From Lindgomyces ingoldianus (lineage: Eukaryota > Ascomycota > Dothideomycetes > Pleosporales > Lindgomycetaceae), in contig NW_022985186.1 in the NCBI RefSeq assembly GCF_010093535.1, positions 104,054 through 168,053 on the forward strand: a stretch of 64,000 nucleotides of DNA. The letters are read 5' to 3'. Shown piece after piece: positions 23,416 through 35,370 of the stretch. Each line of letters opens with the position of its first letter. Positions within the stretch are counted from its first letter, which is position 1. The notes beneath the pieces were generated by a model. The model was not told where the DNA came from. It did not search any database and saw only the letters and a list, made by a program, of their open reading frames with translations. The translations under genes were made by a program, and so were the position numbers.

Positions 23416-24517
23416 ACGTACTTCACAGGCGAGTTGCTCACACACCTAAGTTACTTACTTTTGCTAAGACCCTACTAAACTACTCTTTCTACACTAATGC
23501 ATTCCCCACAACACTACTTAGACATGCTAAAAAAATGTTAGATACAGCTTACACTTTAAGCTTTTAAATAAGACATAAAACTTTTAAAGAAATGTACTAT
23601 AGCTATGTGTAAAGTTTTATAAAAGACAATAAATAACTATAGCACTAAATAACCTTTATAAGCTAATTCTATAGCTAAATTACAAAGGCTAGGTAATAAA
23701 AAGAAGTAGGTAATTATTAAGACTATACTTAAGCTATATGCGCAAGGAATTTCCTCTTAAATAGCATTTATAGCTAATATAGCTAATTCTTTACGCGCTA
23801 AGCGTAATCTAGGCTATGTTTACATAAACTAGCCTAGTATATTTGTAAAGTGTTATTTAAAGCTTAAAGTAACATTTAAGTGTAAGTATAACTATAAGAA
23901 AGCTTTTTATAAGAGTTCTAAAGTAATTTAAGGCAGGTTTAGCCTTATAAAGAATATTAAAGCTAAGTATAGCATCTAGAATAATAACACATACAACTTT
24001 AGTAAAATAAAGTTTATAATTAGCTAAATATCTTTTAACTATACTTACACTTAAAACTTTACTTTAAGCTTTAAATAACACTTTATAAACATACTAGGCT
24101 AGTTTATGTAAACATAGCCTAGATTACGCTTAGCGCGCAAAGAATTAGCTATATTAGCTATAAATGCTATCTAAAGGGAAGTTTCTTACGCATATAGCTT
24201 AAGTATAGTCTTAATAATTACCTGCTTTTTTTTATTACTTAGCCTTTATAATTTAGCTGTAGAATTAGCTTATAAAACTTATCTAGCGCTATAGTTATTT
24301 ATTATTTTTTTTATAAGACTTTACACATAGCTATAGCATATTTCTTTAAGAGTTTTATGTCTTATTTAAAAGCTTAAAGTATAAGCTGTATCTAACATTC
24401 TTTTAGCACGTCTAAGTAGTGTTATAGGGAATGCATTAGTGTAGAAAAAGTAGTTTAGTAGGGTCTTAGCAAAAGTAAGCAACTTAGGTGTGTAAGCAAC
24501 TTGCCTGTAAAGTACGT
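23416..24517 (+). mobile_element. Fold-back Fot1 derivative (family P1, copy e), complete
   Basis: 1102 bp with TA on both sides (23414-23415, 24518-24519). The left arm (about 23416-23895) reappears inverted at about 24037-24517, and the spacer of about 141 bp retains transposase-like codons (KNIKAKYSI at about 23950-23980). It is the cleanest example of the fold-back architecture in the window. It cannot encode a protein and must have moved with help from elsewhere. Confidence 0.85.
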
Positions 24518-24690
24518 TATATTATAATTAAAAGGTAGTAAGGTTCTCTTTCTTCTTATTTACATAAATATAGTAAAAGGCTTATTATATGTCTAGCTTA
24601 GTAAACACTATAGCATACACTAAGCAGGCAAAACTCTTCTAGATTAAGGTAATTAAGTAAGCATTTTTTTATAATTATATTAAACCACTA

Positions 24691-25822
24691 ACGTACCTAA
24701 CAGGTTGGCCGGCCACACAGGTTGGCCGGCCACTTTTGCTAAGCCCCCACTAAACTCTACCTATCTACATAATGCCTTAACAACAACACTAGATTAAATC
24801 TTCTAAAGAACGTTAGATATAGCTTGCTCTTTAGGCTCTTAAATAAGACTTAAAACTCTTCTTACAACGCGCTGCAGCTATCTATAATGTCTCTCACACA
24901 ACACTAAGCAATTAACGCGCTAGACAGCCTTTATAAGCAGAATGCTAGCCTAAATTAAGGAATCTAACTAAGCTTAAAAAGAAGGTAGTTATTAAGTATA
25001 TACTTAAGCTTATTACACGCAGATTTCCCCTTAGGCTTACAGCTATAGCTAATATAGCTAATTCTTTGCCTGCAGAGCGCAATCTAGGCTAGGTTAGCTT
25101 AAACTAGCCTAGTATATAAGTTAAGCACTGCCCTAAGTTTATAATAAAGTTTAATTATAAGTATAATTATAAAAGAGTGCTTTATAAGGATCTAGAGGTT
25201 ATCTAGAGCTAGTTTTGCCTAGTAGCTAACATAAAAGCTAAGTACAGTATCTAAGATAAAGATAGGTATAACTTTAATAAGTTAAGCTTTATAATAAGCT
25301 AGATATTAACTAAAGCAGTTGTTATACCTTTAGAGAGATAAGAACAGCTAAAGGTAATATAGTAAGGTAATAAAAAGTAGACAACAGTTATCTAGGGCAT
25401 TAATATAATAGAGTAGGCTATAAGATTATAGAGCTTTAAGCAGTAAATAAGGCTGCTATGTAACATAGATTACATAAAAGAGAGCAGATTTAGGCAAAAA
25501 AGACTTTAATAGTTAAGGATAGAGCTTGTCTAACTACTTTAAAGGAGTTTAGAGCGCGTAGTAATTAGAAGAAGCTAAAGACGCAAGTGCGCGCTAAAAA
25601 AGGTAAGCTAAGTTAAAGGTAATGTAAGCAGTGTAATTAGACTAGGCATAACTTACGTATGTATAAGTAAGTAGTAGAAGTAGACTCTAAATAATATCTT
25701 GTGTTATATTACTCTATATAGGGCTAAAGTGGGCTGTTTTGCGAGAGAATAGGGTGGTTTTAGTAGGGGCTTAGCAAAAGTGGCCGGCCAACCCGTGTAG
25801 CCGGCCAACCTGTTAGGTACGT
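24691..25822 (+). mobile_element. Internally deleted Fot1/pogo-like element (family P2, copy B)
   Basis: 1132 bp with TA on both sides (24689-24690, 25823-25824) and the GGTTGGCCGGCCAC-box inverted repeats. It has the same length and the same internal junction as copy A (8217-9348). The retained 3' part encodes a stop-broken Lys/Arg-rich transposase tail. Confidence 0.82.
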
Positions 25823-25824
25823 TA

Positions 25825-27819
25825 GTAGTTAATGTAGAACTACTACTTTTTTTCTCTAGATTTTTAGTAAACAGCACTAAAAACACAAAGCTAGCGCTAC
25901 TATATATAATAAAACTATGTTATAAGTAATTATTAAAGTAGGTCTTAACTAGCTTAAGTTGCTTTAGTAATATACTATCTAGTAAGCTGCCTAATAGTGT
26001 ATTTTTTTACTATAAGCTAGATATTGTAGTTAAATTTTTTTAATAAAGTAAAAGCTTATTACAGCTTTTTTAAAAAAAAGTAAGCTAGTGTAGCTTTTAT
26101 ATATAATAGTGCTAAAAGCTTTATTAAATTAACTAGTAAAGCAGTTTTTAAGTTAAGCTAGTTTTTTTTTTTACTAATTTTAAATAAGCTTTTTTTTACT
26201 TTATATACACTAACATAACTAATAATAACTTTTTGTTTATTAAGCCTATACTATAAAGGCAGTAGAACTTATTATGTTAGTGTTTAAACAAGCATTAATA
26301 AGCATATTATGTAACATAGTTAAGTTATAGTAATTTTTATAATAAAGTTATAAGCTTAGCTTTAAAGTACTACACTAGTTATATATCTAATTAACATTTT
26401 TTTATATATAAAATGCTTAGTTACTTTTTATTTACTTACTAGTTAAAGTATAGTAACACTTATAAGTTTATTATATTCCTTAGTGTTTTTTTAGTAACCT
26501 AGGTTTATTTCTAAAAATTAGCTACATATAAAAAGAATAATATTATATTTATAATTAATTAGCTTCTTATTTATTACCTATTTTAGTGCACAGTTTTTAT
26601 AGTTAATTAGTACGCCTACTTCCTCTAGTAGCTTATAACTAATAATAAGGTTATAATAACTAGTGTTATAAAGTGTAAAGTATAATAATATCTAGTAGCT
26701 ATCTAGAACTAGATTAGCTTTAATCTAGTTATATACTTATCTATTTAGTCTATTATTATACTCTACTAGAGGGACAGGCGCTATTTTAAAAAGCTTTACT
26801 TTAAGACCCTTTTTTCCTATACATAAGTGCTTAAAATAAAGTAGGTTATAACTACTTACACTTGTAGTAATAAGGCTATTACGCGTAATAGCTGTTTTAT
26901 TAGTAAAGATGTAGTAAAGTAATGTAAATAGCTTTTTACTAAAAAGCAGCTACTATAGGTTAAAGCTAAAGGCTCTATTATACATCTTTAAAAGAAAGAC
27001 TTTTTTTAAAGTAAAGCTTTTTTTTAATAATAGCGCTTCTTTATTACTTAACTTTATATATAAATTTATAGCTTTTATTAGCTTATTTTTATATAAACAT
27101 ATAAGTAGTTACAGCTAAAGTGTTCTAGTTTATAATAGTAATAGTATATAACAATATTCTTAGTTATTAGCAGTAGCAGTAAAGTTGCAGCTTACGCTAG
27201 TAGAGCTGTAACTAATAGTTATAAAATCTTCTTGCAGGTAAGCTTCTCTACACCCCTTTAAGCGCGCTAAGCACTAGTCTCTACAGCTACATTCTATAAA
27301 AAACGCGATCTATTAGCCCTAGTAGCAGTATTAAAAGAAGCTTATAATAGAGTTATAGTAGTAAATTTCTATATGTGTAAGTAGTAAACCTAAAAGGGCA
27401 TTATAAATTTTATTCTTTTATTAGTTTAGCAGCTTCTTAGCGTTATTAGCTAGTTAAGTAAACTAAGCTTTAAAGTTTTAAAGTCTTAAAATAACTTTGT
27501 TTTAAGCTAGTAAAGCTTAGCTCTAGCTTTAAAGCACTAGTAAGTGTTAATAAAAGTTTTTTTTATAAATTTTATAATGTTAGCAGCTATTACTAGCTAG
27601 TTATTTTTCTTCATTACTTTAAAGTATAGATATAGGTAGATTAGAGCTTTTCTGCTTATTCTTAATTTAGTATAGCATATTTACATATTTTTATAGTTTC
27701 TTATATTACCATCTAGGGGGATAAAGTAATTAGCGTCGCGTAGTAGCGTACTTAGCAGAAGGTTTTTCTAGTGCTTAATATTATAGTTCTTATTACTTAT
27801 AAATATAGGCAGGTTTACT
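25825..27819. other. AT-rich decayed DNA, 2.0 kb
   Basis: Strongly TA-rich with stops in all frames. No boundaries or motifs recognised. Confidence 0.4.
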
Positions 27820-27824
27820 ACTTT

Positions 27825-29437
27825 TGTGACGGCGCGTACCGCGTCACATGCTCTGCGGCCTCAGTTCCCTCGCTTGCGCGACAAGTAGTGCCTTAGCAGG
27901 GAGCACACATGTATATTTAAACTTACAGAGCTCCTCTGCTCCTTAGTTTAATCTAGTTAGGTTACACTACCTCTTACTTATAGCTTAAGCATGCTTATTG
28001 TAACATTAGATTAAACTCTTTAGATAACATAAAAGCGTAAGTACATATGTACATGCACACGCCTAAGTTTTTTTAGCACACGCATGCGCACACGTACACA
28101 ACTCTAGGTTAACAGATGCTAACATACCTTGTTAAGTTAACAGTAGAGACAGTGCGTGACCTCTTTTCTAATCTTAGAGGGTAAGATTAGTTAGAGTATG
28201 CTTATACCCTTACCACGCATATAATACAGCTAGAGATAGGTTAGCTTAGTTGCTGTGCTCTAGCTTATACCGATATGTTTCTTTCTATCTCTTCTTATAA
28301 CTAGCCTCCCTGCACCTCTCGCGTTGTCTAACCCCTATGATGTTGACAACTAGCCGCACTGCTAGCAGCTATTTAAACCACAGCAGGCTCCGCTTGCTGC
28401 CTTAATAACCAGCTACTCCGCTAGCAGTCGTCCTTTACAGACAGGCTCCGCTTGCTGCCTTAACAACTAGCTGCTCTGCTAGCAGCTATTTAATCTGTCT
28501 GCAGTCCCTGCAAGCTGCACTAACAACTAGCTGCACTGCTAGCAGCTTAACAACTAGCTGCACCGCCAGCAGCTTAATAACTAGCTGCGCTGCTAGCAGC
28601 TATCTAAACTACAGGCAGGCTCTGCAAGCTGCCTTAACAACTAGCTGCCCTCTAGCAGCTACCTGCTCAACTAGCAGCCTCTGCTAGCTGCCTTCACAAT
28701 CAGCTGCTCTGCCTACAGCTATTCTAGACTAGCTATGCGTCTAGTTTTTTGCTTTATCTATAATAAAAAACCTTCTGCTAGGGTCTTAACGCCTTGATTT
28801 AGCGCGCTAGATAGTCAGCTAATGCTGCCAGACAACTATCTAGCATTCCTGCACGCAGTGCAGTGTTTAGCCTCACAATTAAATGCATATTTGCATGCTC
28901 CGCATACCTAACCTTCTAACAAAATAGACCTTAGCAGCATTAACGCTATTAGCATTAATACAATTAACGTCACTGCAGCTACATCTAGCGCTGGCACTAG
29001 GGCTAGGTTAGTCTCTCCTTCCCAGCGCGCACAATAGAGGAAGGCAAGGAGATGCGTACAATGTAGCTCAGCAGCACTAGGTACAGGACTGCCTCTAGCT
29101 CCTAGAAGTTATTAAGCGTATTGCAACTGCTACTATTAGCAAAGATTACACTGTAAGCAGTAGGTAAAAAGGGTTGATTCTAATTCTTTCTCTTTTTTAG
29201 CTTAATTTTAAGCTCCTTTTTGTACGTAAAAATTAAGCTTTAGAGGGGGGTAATGTAACAGCGCGTACTGCGTCACATGCTCTGCGGCCTCAGCTCCCTC
29301 GCTTGCGCGACAAGTAGCGCCTTAGCAGGGAGCACACATGTATATTTAAACTCGCAGAGCAGCTCCTCTGCTTCTTAGTTTAATCTAGTTAGGTTACACC
29401 ACCTCTTGCTTGTAGCTTAAGCATGCCGATTGTAACA
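27825..29437 (+). mobile_element. Non-autonomous LTR retrotransposon, 1.6 kb (family L3)
   Basis: Two LTRs, 27825-28005 and 29254-29437, start TGTGACGG / TGTAACAG and end TGTAACA. The perfect duplication ACTTT flanks the element (27820-27824, 29438-29442). A polypurine tract (TAGAGGGGGG, 29241-29250) stands just before the 3' LTR. The 1.25-kb interior has no open frame; at about 28335-28720 it is a GC-rich array of units like AACTAGCTGCTCTGCTAGCAG. With no gag or pol it must depend on another element's proteins. Confidence 0.88.
28335..28720. repeat. Tandem array of Ser/Ala/Leu-codon-like GC-rich units inside the L3 element
   Basis: About ten imperfect copies of a unit near 30 bp containing CTGCTAGCAGCT-type palindromes. 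The units differ in length, so no frame is kept. A similar array (GCTGCTCCGCCAGC..CATCAACAATA) lies in the element at 33913-35034. Confidence 0.7.
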
Positions 29438-29442
29438 ACTTT

Positions 29443-30897
29443 AGTAGAGTATTATAAGCCTTCTCTCTAACTTTATAAGCTAAACTGTGTAGTGTTTAGC
29501 GTAGCTAGGGTTATAGGCTTAAATCGTAGCTACTTCTTTAAAGGGCTTATAATTAGTGTTACTATAAGTGCGCTACTAGTTTATCTTAAAATGTACAAGT
29601 AAAAAGTGTTTACAGATGCTAGCTTAAGTAAGTCTTTTAAAGTAGTAATTTTTTTACTCTAGTTAGCTAGCTTTACTAAAGCTTTATTTAGTAGCTTCTA
29701 GAATATAGCTACTTGTTCTTAAGCCTCTAGTAGTTTCTATTCTACTGTATTAAACGCTTTTACTAGCGTGTTAATATAGTTACAGAAGGTCTGTGTTTTA
29801 CAAACGTATTAGACTAGCTTATTAGCAAAGACAACTTTCTTGCTAGTTATAAGCATAAGTAGGGTAATAATAAAGTTATAAAGTTTAGGTATATTATTAC
29901 TTTATAAAACTTTTTTAGTTTTAACTACTATTAGGTTTTTATTTTACTAAGCCTATGTATAAAGTTTTTTAATTATATAGTCCTGTTTAAACACCTCTTC
30001 TTTATAAACTTTATTGCTGCTCTTAAGTGTCCTAGGTTTAGGCGTGTGCTCTTTGCTAGTTAGTAGAGTGGTAGAGTCTATCCGCATCTTAAGCTTTGAA
30101 AGTTTCCCTATACTAGTATTAATTTAATGTTGCTGGTAGTGCAGCTGATTAATTAGTGATTGTCAGCAAATTAAGCGCTTAGGCTGATCGCTTAGTAGGT
30201 GGTCGTCGGCGAATCAAGCACTGAGGCTGATCGGTTAGTTTAACTCTGATATTATGTCGGCGTCCTCCGGCTAAAATAGGATTAATCCTAGTTTAATGTG
30301 ACAAGCACTGTCTCTACTACTGTGTGGATCTGGGGAAGCGAGGTAGAGTAGGTCGGCTCTATTTCAGCTAAACTAGGATGGGGAGTGAAGGAGGCGAAGG
30401 GTTTTCGCGAGACAAAAGCTTGCGCAGCGCCAAGGCGCTAGCGCGCTCGCTTATCCCTTAGTGAGATCATGTGACTAGCAGTAGAGTTTGACAAGCAGCA
30501 CTGTTACAAGCAGGGTACAACACTCTAACTTATTAAATAATAAGGTTTCTATAACTTTATAGAATATAGTTCTATAAGAATTTACGTACACCTAACATAC
30601 TATCTACCTAAGTTACTCTTTTTTTTATCATCTAAAATTCCTGCATCCTGTTATTCTTACACGCGCGTTGCTTACCTACTTTAAAAGAGTAGTTTGTAAA
30701 ACTATCTTCGCATGCTATTTATAGAATTTAGATTAGATTAGCTTAAGTAGTATTCTAAAGCTTATTTATCTTAACACTAAAGTAGAACTAAAAGCTATTC
30801 TAAATTCTTTACTATCTTAATAAGTAACGTCTGTAGTCTAACATACTCCTACTTTAACAGTATAAACTCTACCTCTACCTCTCTAATACCCGCTGTA
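29443..30897. other. AT-rich DNA with a GC-richer patch
   Basis: Decayed tract. At about 30150-30240 a 43-bp unit ending CTGAGGCT / CTTAGGCT is repeated twice. A GC-rich stretch near 30300-30490 has the palindromic run GCGCCAAGGCGCTAGCGCGC (about 30428-30447). No gene. Confidence 0.45.
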
Positions 30898-30902
30898 GCT
30901 AA

Positions 30903-31725
30903 TGTAACAAGGTAGGCACAGTTAACTACGCGGCCTTCTCTCGCTTATAGAGGTTTAGGCTAGACTAGAGACAACTGCTAGTGCTAGTGCTAGCTCTAGC
31001 ATTATCTATATATATATTATACTATGTAAGAATACTTAGCTTAAGTATTCTCATGCGTACCTTTTAGTACAGTAGGGAAAGTTGTATAGTACTAGCTTAG
31101 CAGGCAGGGCGTCTATCTTATTACATAATACTTAAGCTACTTAAAGGTTAAGAGTGTAAGTTCTAGTAATTACTCTAGCTTAGATTATAGCAAAGGCTAT
31201 AATTAAAGTAAAGTAGATATATATCCTTAGCTTTATGTCTTAGAGACTAAGTGTGAAGCTATGTGAGGCACCAGAGACATGAGGAACTGCATTGAATGTA
31301 TTGCTAGAGGAGTCCTTTGCAGGAGTCTATATATATGCGAAATAAGTAGGTGAGTCGTGGCAACAGACTGTGCTGAGATGCATACGACTATGGTGCCGAC
31401 GCATGATCATCGTGTAACGACACATCCGACTATCGTGCGACTATGGTGACGACGCATCCGAGTGTCACCACTGCAAACACTAAGATAATAAAGAGAGGAG
31501 GTAGTGTAACAAGGTAGGCACAGTTAACTAGGTAGCCTTCTCTTGCTTATAGAGGTTTAGGCTAGACTAGAGACAACCGCTAGTGCTAGTGCTAGCCCTA
31601 GCATTACCTATATATATTATATTATGCGAGAATCCTTAGCTTAAGTATTCTTGTGCGTAACTTTTAGTATAGTAGAGAAAGTTGTATAGTATTAGCTTAG
31701 CAGGCGGGGCGCCTACTTTATTACA
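30903..31725 (+). mobile_element. TRIM-like miniature LTR retrotransposon with nested solo LTR
   Basis: LTRs at 30903-31125 and 31505-31725 (TGTAACAAGG ... TTACA) are about 90% alike by eye. The perfect duplication GCTAA flanks the element (30898-30902, 31726-31730). A polypurine tract (AAAGAGAGGAGGTAG) directly precedes the 3' LTR. Without the nested solo LTR (31252-31479) the whole element is only about 590 bp with an interior of about 146 bp, the size class of terminal-repeat retrotransposons in miniature. No coding capacity. Confidence 0.88.
31252..31479 (+). mobile_element. Solo LTR, family L1 (long subtype), nested
   Basis: 228 bp, TGTGAAGC ... CTGCAAACA, with a perfect CTAAG duplication (31247-31251, 31480-31484). 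It lies in the interior of the TRIM-like element and is therefore younger. A TATATATA promoter-like word is present at about 31330. The inverted twin at 62374-62601 has exactly the same length and is nearly identical. Confidence 0.9.
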
Positions 31726-31990
31726 GCTAATATAATACACTACTTTTTTAGTAGTTTATATAGTCTTTGTAAATTTTTCTTTAATGTTTTAAAAATAATT
31801 TAACTAGCGTTAACATAGTGTAGAGAGCTGTAGAGAGTTAAATAAGCTGTGTATAAAAAAGTATTATAAACACCTTATAATAGTAAATATAAAAATATCT
31901 TTATAAAAATATAAATTTTGCACCTTTGTTAAGAATTTAAGAAATTAATAAGATTTTTTTTTCTAAAATTCTAAGCATAACTTTTCTTTA

Positions 31991-33852
31991 ACGTACCTAA
32001 CAGGTTGGCCGGCCACACAGGTTAGCTAGCTACTTTTGCTAAGCCCCTACTACACTCTACCTATCTACATAATGCTTTAACAACAACACTAGATTAAATC
32101 TTCTAAAGAATGTTAAATACAGCTTACTTTTTAAGCTTTTAAATAAGACTTAAAACTTTTCTTATAATATACTACAGCTATCTATAATGTCTTTTACATA
32201 ATACTAAGTAATTAACGCGCTAGACAGCCTTTAGAAGTAGAATACTAGCTTAAATTAAAAAATCTAACTAAGCTTAAAAAAAAAGTAGTTATTAAGTATA
32301 TACTTAAGCTTATTACACATAGATTTTTTCTTAAGCTTATAGCTATAGCTAATATAGCTAATTCTTTGCGCGCAGAGTGTAATCTAGGCTAGGTTAGCTT
32401 AAACTAGCCTAGTATGTAGGTTAAGCACTGCTTTAAGTTTATAATAAAGTTTAATTATAAGTATAATTATAAAAGAGCACTTTATAAGAATCTAAAGGTT
32501 ATCTAGAGCTAGTTTTACCTAGTAGCTAACATAAAAGCTAAGTACAGTATCTAGAATAAAAACATATATAACTTTAATAAGTTAAGCTTTATAATAAGCT
32601 AGATATTAACTAAATTAGTTATTATAGCTTTAAAAAGACAAAAACAGCTAAAGGTAATATAGTAAAGTAATAAGAAGTAAATAATAGTTATTTAAAGCAT
32701 TAATATAATAAAGTAAGCTATTTTACTTTTTATTATTTTTAAAAGCTGCTATTACTTTTTTACTTAGTATAAAAAGAAAAATCTGCCTTAAAACTAAGTT
32801 ATTGTAGTTTTTAAAAACAGCTAGATAATAAATAAGCTTAAGCTATAGTAGTTAAAGCACTTTAATAAGCATATAAAAAAAGTTATAAGCGCTTATTAGC
32901 TTTTTATTATTAATAGCTATAAAAGCTATAACTTACTTAATTTCTAGTAGTACTATAAAAAAAATAAGATTATTACTATTTATATACTTTTATACTTATT
33001 ACACCTCTTACAGCTTCTTAATGTAGGTTATTTTACCTCTTTAAAAAAAGTATATAAGCACTAAGCTAAAAATTTTATACATAACTAAATTACTTACATT
33101 ATAAAACTTAAGTTTCTACTATGCTTTATACGCGCTTATAATGTAGTAATTACTTTTAGTAATATCTAAAAAGGGTTTTAAAGCGCTAGTTTAGTTTTAT
33201 TTAACTTAAAATAAGTTAAAATAGCTTTTAATATCTAGTTATATACTTTATTACTACTACTACTTATTAATAATAAGCTCTAGTAGTTGTAAACCCTAAG
33301 TAATACTTTTAAATTTAGGTTATAATTAATGCTTATAAAAGTAAGAATTTAGAGGCATGTAGATAGCTTACTAACATCTATAGTAAAAGCCTTTAAGAAG
33401 GTCTTAAAGAGGGCAGTAATTATTACATATAAGCTAGTGTTAGTATAAAAGAAGATTACAGAGCTTTAAGCAGTAAATAAGGCTACTATATAACATAAAT
33501 TACATAAAAGAAAGCAGATTTAAGTAGAAAAAACTTTAATAGTTAAAGATAGAGCTTATTTAACTACTCTAAAGAAGTTTAGAGCGTGTAGTAATAGAAA
33601 AAAGCTAAAAACATAAGTGCGCGCTAAAGAAGGTAAGCTAAGTTAAAGGTAATACAAGCAGTGTAATTAGACTAGACATAACTTGCGTATATGTAAGAAA
33701 GTAGTAGAAGTAGACTCTAAATAATATCTTATGTTGTATTGCTCTATACAGGGCTAAAGTGGGCTGTTTTGCGCTAGAATAGGGTGGTTTTAGTGGGGGC
33801 TTGGCAAAAGTGGCCGGCCAACCTGTGTGGCCGGCCAACCCGTTAGGTACGT
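31991..33852 (+). mobile_element. Full-length Fot1/pogo-like transposon relic (family P2, copy C)
   Basis: 1862 bp, TA on both sides (31989-31990, 33853-33854), with the P2 inverted repeats; the second GGCCGGCC box at the left end is mutated to AGCTAGCTAC. Reading plus-strand frames through stops gives the Fot1/pogo transposase plan: an NFNKLSFII-like block, the GIN..WAI..FIIF block, and a SHLLQ.L.VG-like block near the catalytic core. A Lys/Arg-rich tail closes it (EFRACSNRKKL). It is the full-size reference for the two deleted copies and is heavily RIP-mutated. Confidence 0.82.
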
Positions 33853-33912
33853 TAATTACTTTTGTTAAATTTTATAAGTATATAGTTTACTTATAAGTTT
33901 TTATACAGTTAT

Positions 33913-35034
33913 TATAACCGCTCTACACTATTTATAGCTAGTTAGTTACATTATACTAGAATCTATATACATAGCTTAGCTTACTGCCTACAACTAGCGC
34001 GGCTTAGAGATGGGTTTTGCTAGGCTAATAGGCTAGCTACTTAAGGGTTCTAGCCTCTAACCCTTCTATCCCCTCACCTTAGTATTCTTGTAGAATATAG
34101 CTAACATATCTTGTTAGGCTATTTATACTATATAATAGTAAAGACTAAGCTTGTTATTAAATAATACTAAAGTTAGTAACATTTAGCTAGAGGACAGCAG
34201 CATAATATCTAGGTTATACTAAGCAATTAGCCTGTGCGCTGCATTTGCTAACTAACTCTTATTTAGCAGGTCTGCTAGTACAACTAGGCTAAGCTTTAGT
34301 TTGTTAACAATAGCTATCTGCTTTAAAGCCCTAGTTAGGCTAGGCAACTAAAAAGCAACACTAAGTAGCAATTAGATTGCTGCAACCTTATTAAAGGAGA
34401 CCTTAGCTAGGAGCATTAGAGCTCTAGTTCATATTAACTATAGGGGGGGCCTATAGTACCACCACCCCACAACGACAAGAGAGCCGCGGGCTCTGTACAA
34501 AACCACCACCCTTAATCCCCTGCTACACAATTAGAAGCCCCGAGGCAGCAGGCATCCTACAGGCCTAGAGACAGCAGGCCTACCAACATCCGCTGCACCG
34601 CCTGCAGTAGACAAAGAATGCTCCGCCTGCAGCATCAACACCGCTGCTCCTCCAGCAGCATCAACAATAGCTGCACCGCCTGCAGTAGACAACGGCTGCT
34701 CCGCCAGCGGCATCAACAATAGGCTGCCTCGCCAGCAGCATCGACAATAGCTGCTCTGCCTGCAGTAGACAACAGCTGCTCCGCCAGCGGCATCAACAAT
34801 AGGCTGCCCCGCCTGCAGTAGACAACGGCTGCTCTGCCTGCAGCATCAACAATAGGCTGCTCGGCCAGCAGCGAGCTAAGTTGGCAAGACTTAACGTACT
34901 AGGCTCGGGGACAAGCCTGCCTTGAGCGGGGGGTTATGTGACGGCCCTGCACTATTCGTGGCTGGTCAGTCACATTATACTAGGATCTATGTACATAGCT
35001 CAGCTCACTGCCTATGACTAGCGCGGCTTGGAGA
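33913..35034 (+). mobile_element. Small non-autonomous LTR element, 1.1 kb
   Basis: A 98-bp terminal direct repeat, 33913-34010 (mutated) and 34937-35034 (little mutated, TGTGACGGCC ...). A purine tract GAGCGGGGGG stands before the right copy. The interior has no frame and at about 34535-34870 is a GC-rich array of GCTGCTCCGCCAGC / CATCAACAATA units. The right copy abuts the broken beta-lactamase-like gene, and the target duplication is not evident (GTTAT against CCCGC), so a rearrangement may have followed insertion. Confidence 0.65.
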
Positions 35035-35370
35035 CCCGCTGAATATCCATCCTGCATTGTGACGCTTGAGAATTTTACCTACACTCGACAACAGTTCTCT
35101 GACGCCATCAATGACCGCCAGCCTACATTCTTACCAAATACGGTAGCGACATATAGTAATACGGGGATATTACTCCTCGCGTACGCCCTCGAAAGCATAA
35201 CGGGAAAGCCCTATGAGGATATACTCAAGACAACCTTGGTAGATGCACTAGGCTTAACAGGGACCTCGTTCTCTGCACCCGAGGGCGAAAGGGGCGTAAT
35301 TCCATTTAACACCACGCTTAGTCAATGGGCGCGCAACTTGGGAGCTACAGCACCCATGGGTGGCCTATAC
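35035..35370 (+). pseudogene. Beta-lactamase/transpeptidase-like gene, central part
   Basis: An open frame of about 112 codons from the edge of the LTR element to the insertion site of the next one. It carries the YSNTG tetrad (Tyr-x-Asn motif of class C beta-lactamase-related serine hydrolases) followed by the family-typical helix (LLAYALESITGKPYEDIL) and GLTGTSFS. The N-terminal part with the catalytic Ser-x-x-Lys is absent, cut off at 35034. The frame stops in GGLY because a retroelement is inserted; the continuation is found at 40657. In fungi such proteins act as esterases, transesterases or hydrolases, often in metabolite clusters. Not functional as it stands. Confidence 0.82.

Noticed and set aside
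25704..25886. Small minus-strand frame rich in Pro/Lys/Ala (also at 33638-33838)
   Set aside because: Lies across the GGCCGGCC inverted repeat of the P2 transposon ends; both occurrences are the transposon end read backwards.
34531..34719. 62-codon Ala-rich minus-strand frame
   Set aside because: Produced by the GC-rich tandem array inside the small LTR element, not by a protein gene.
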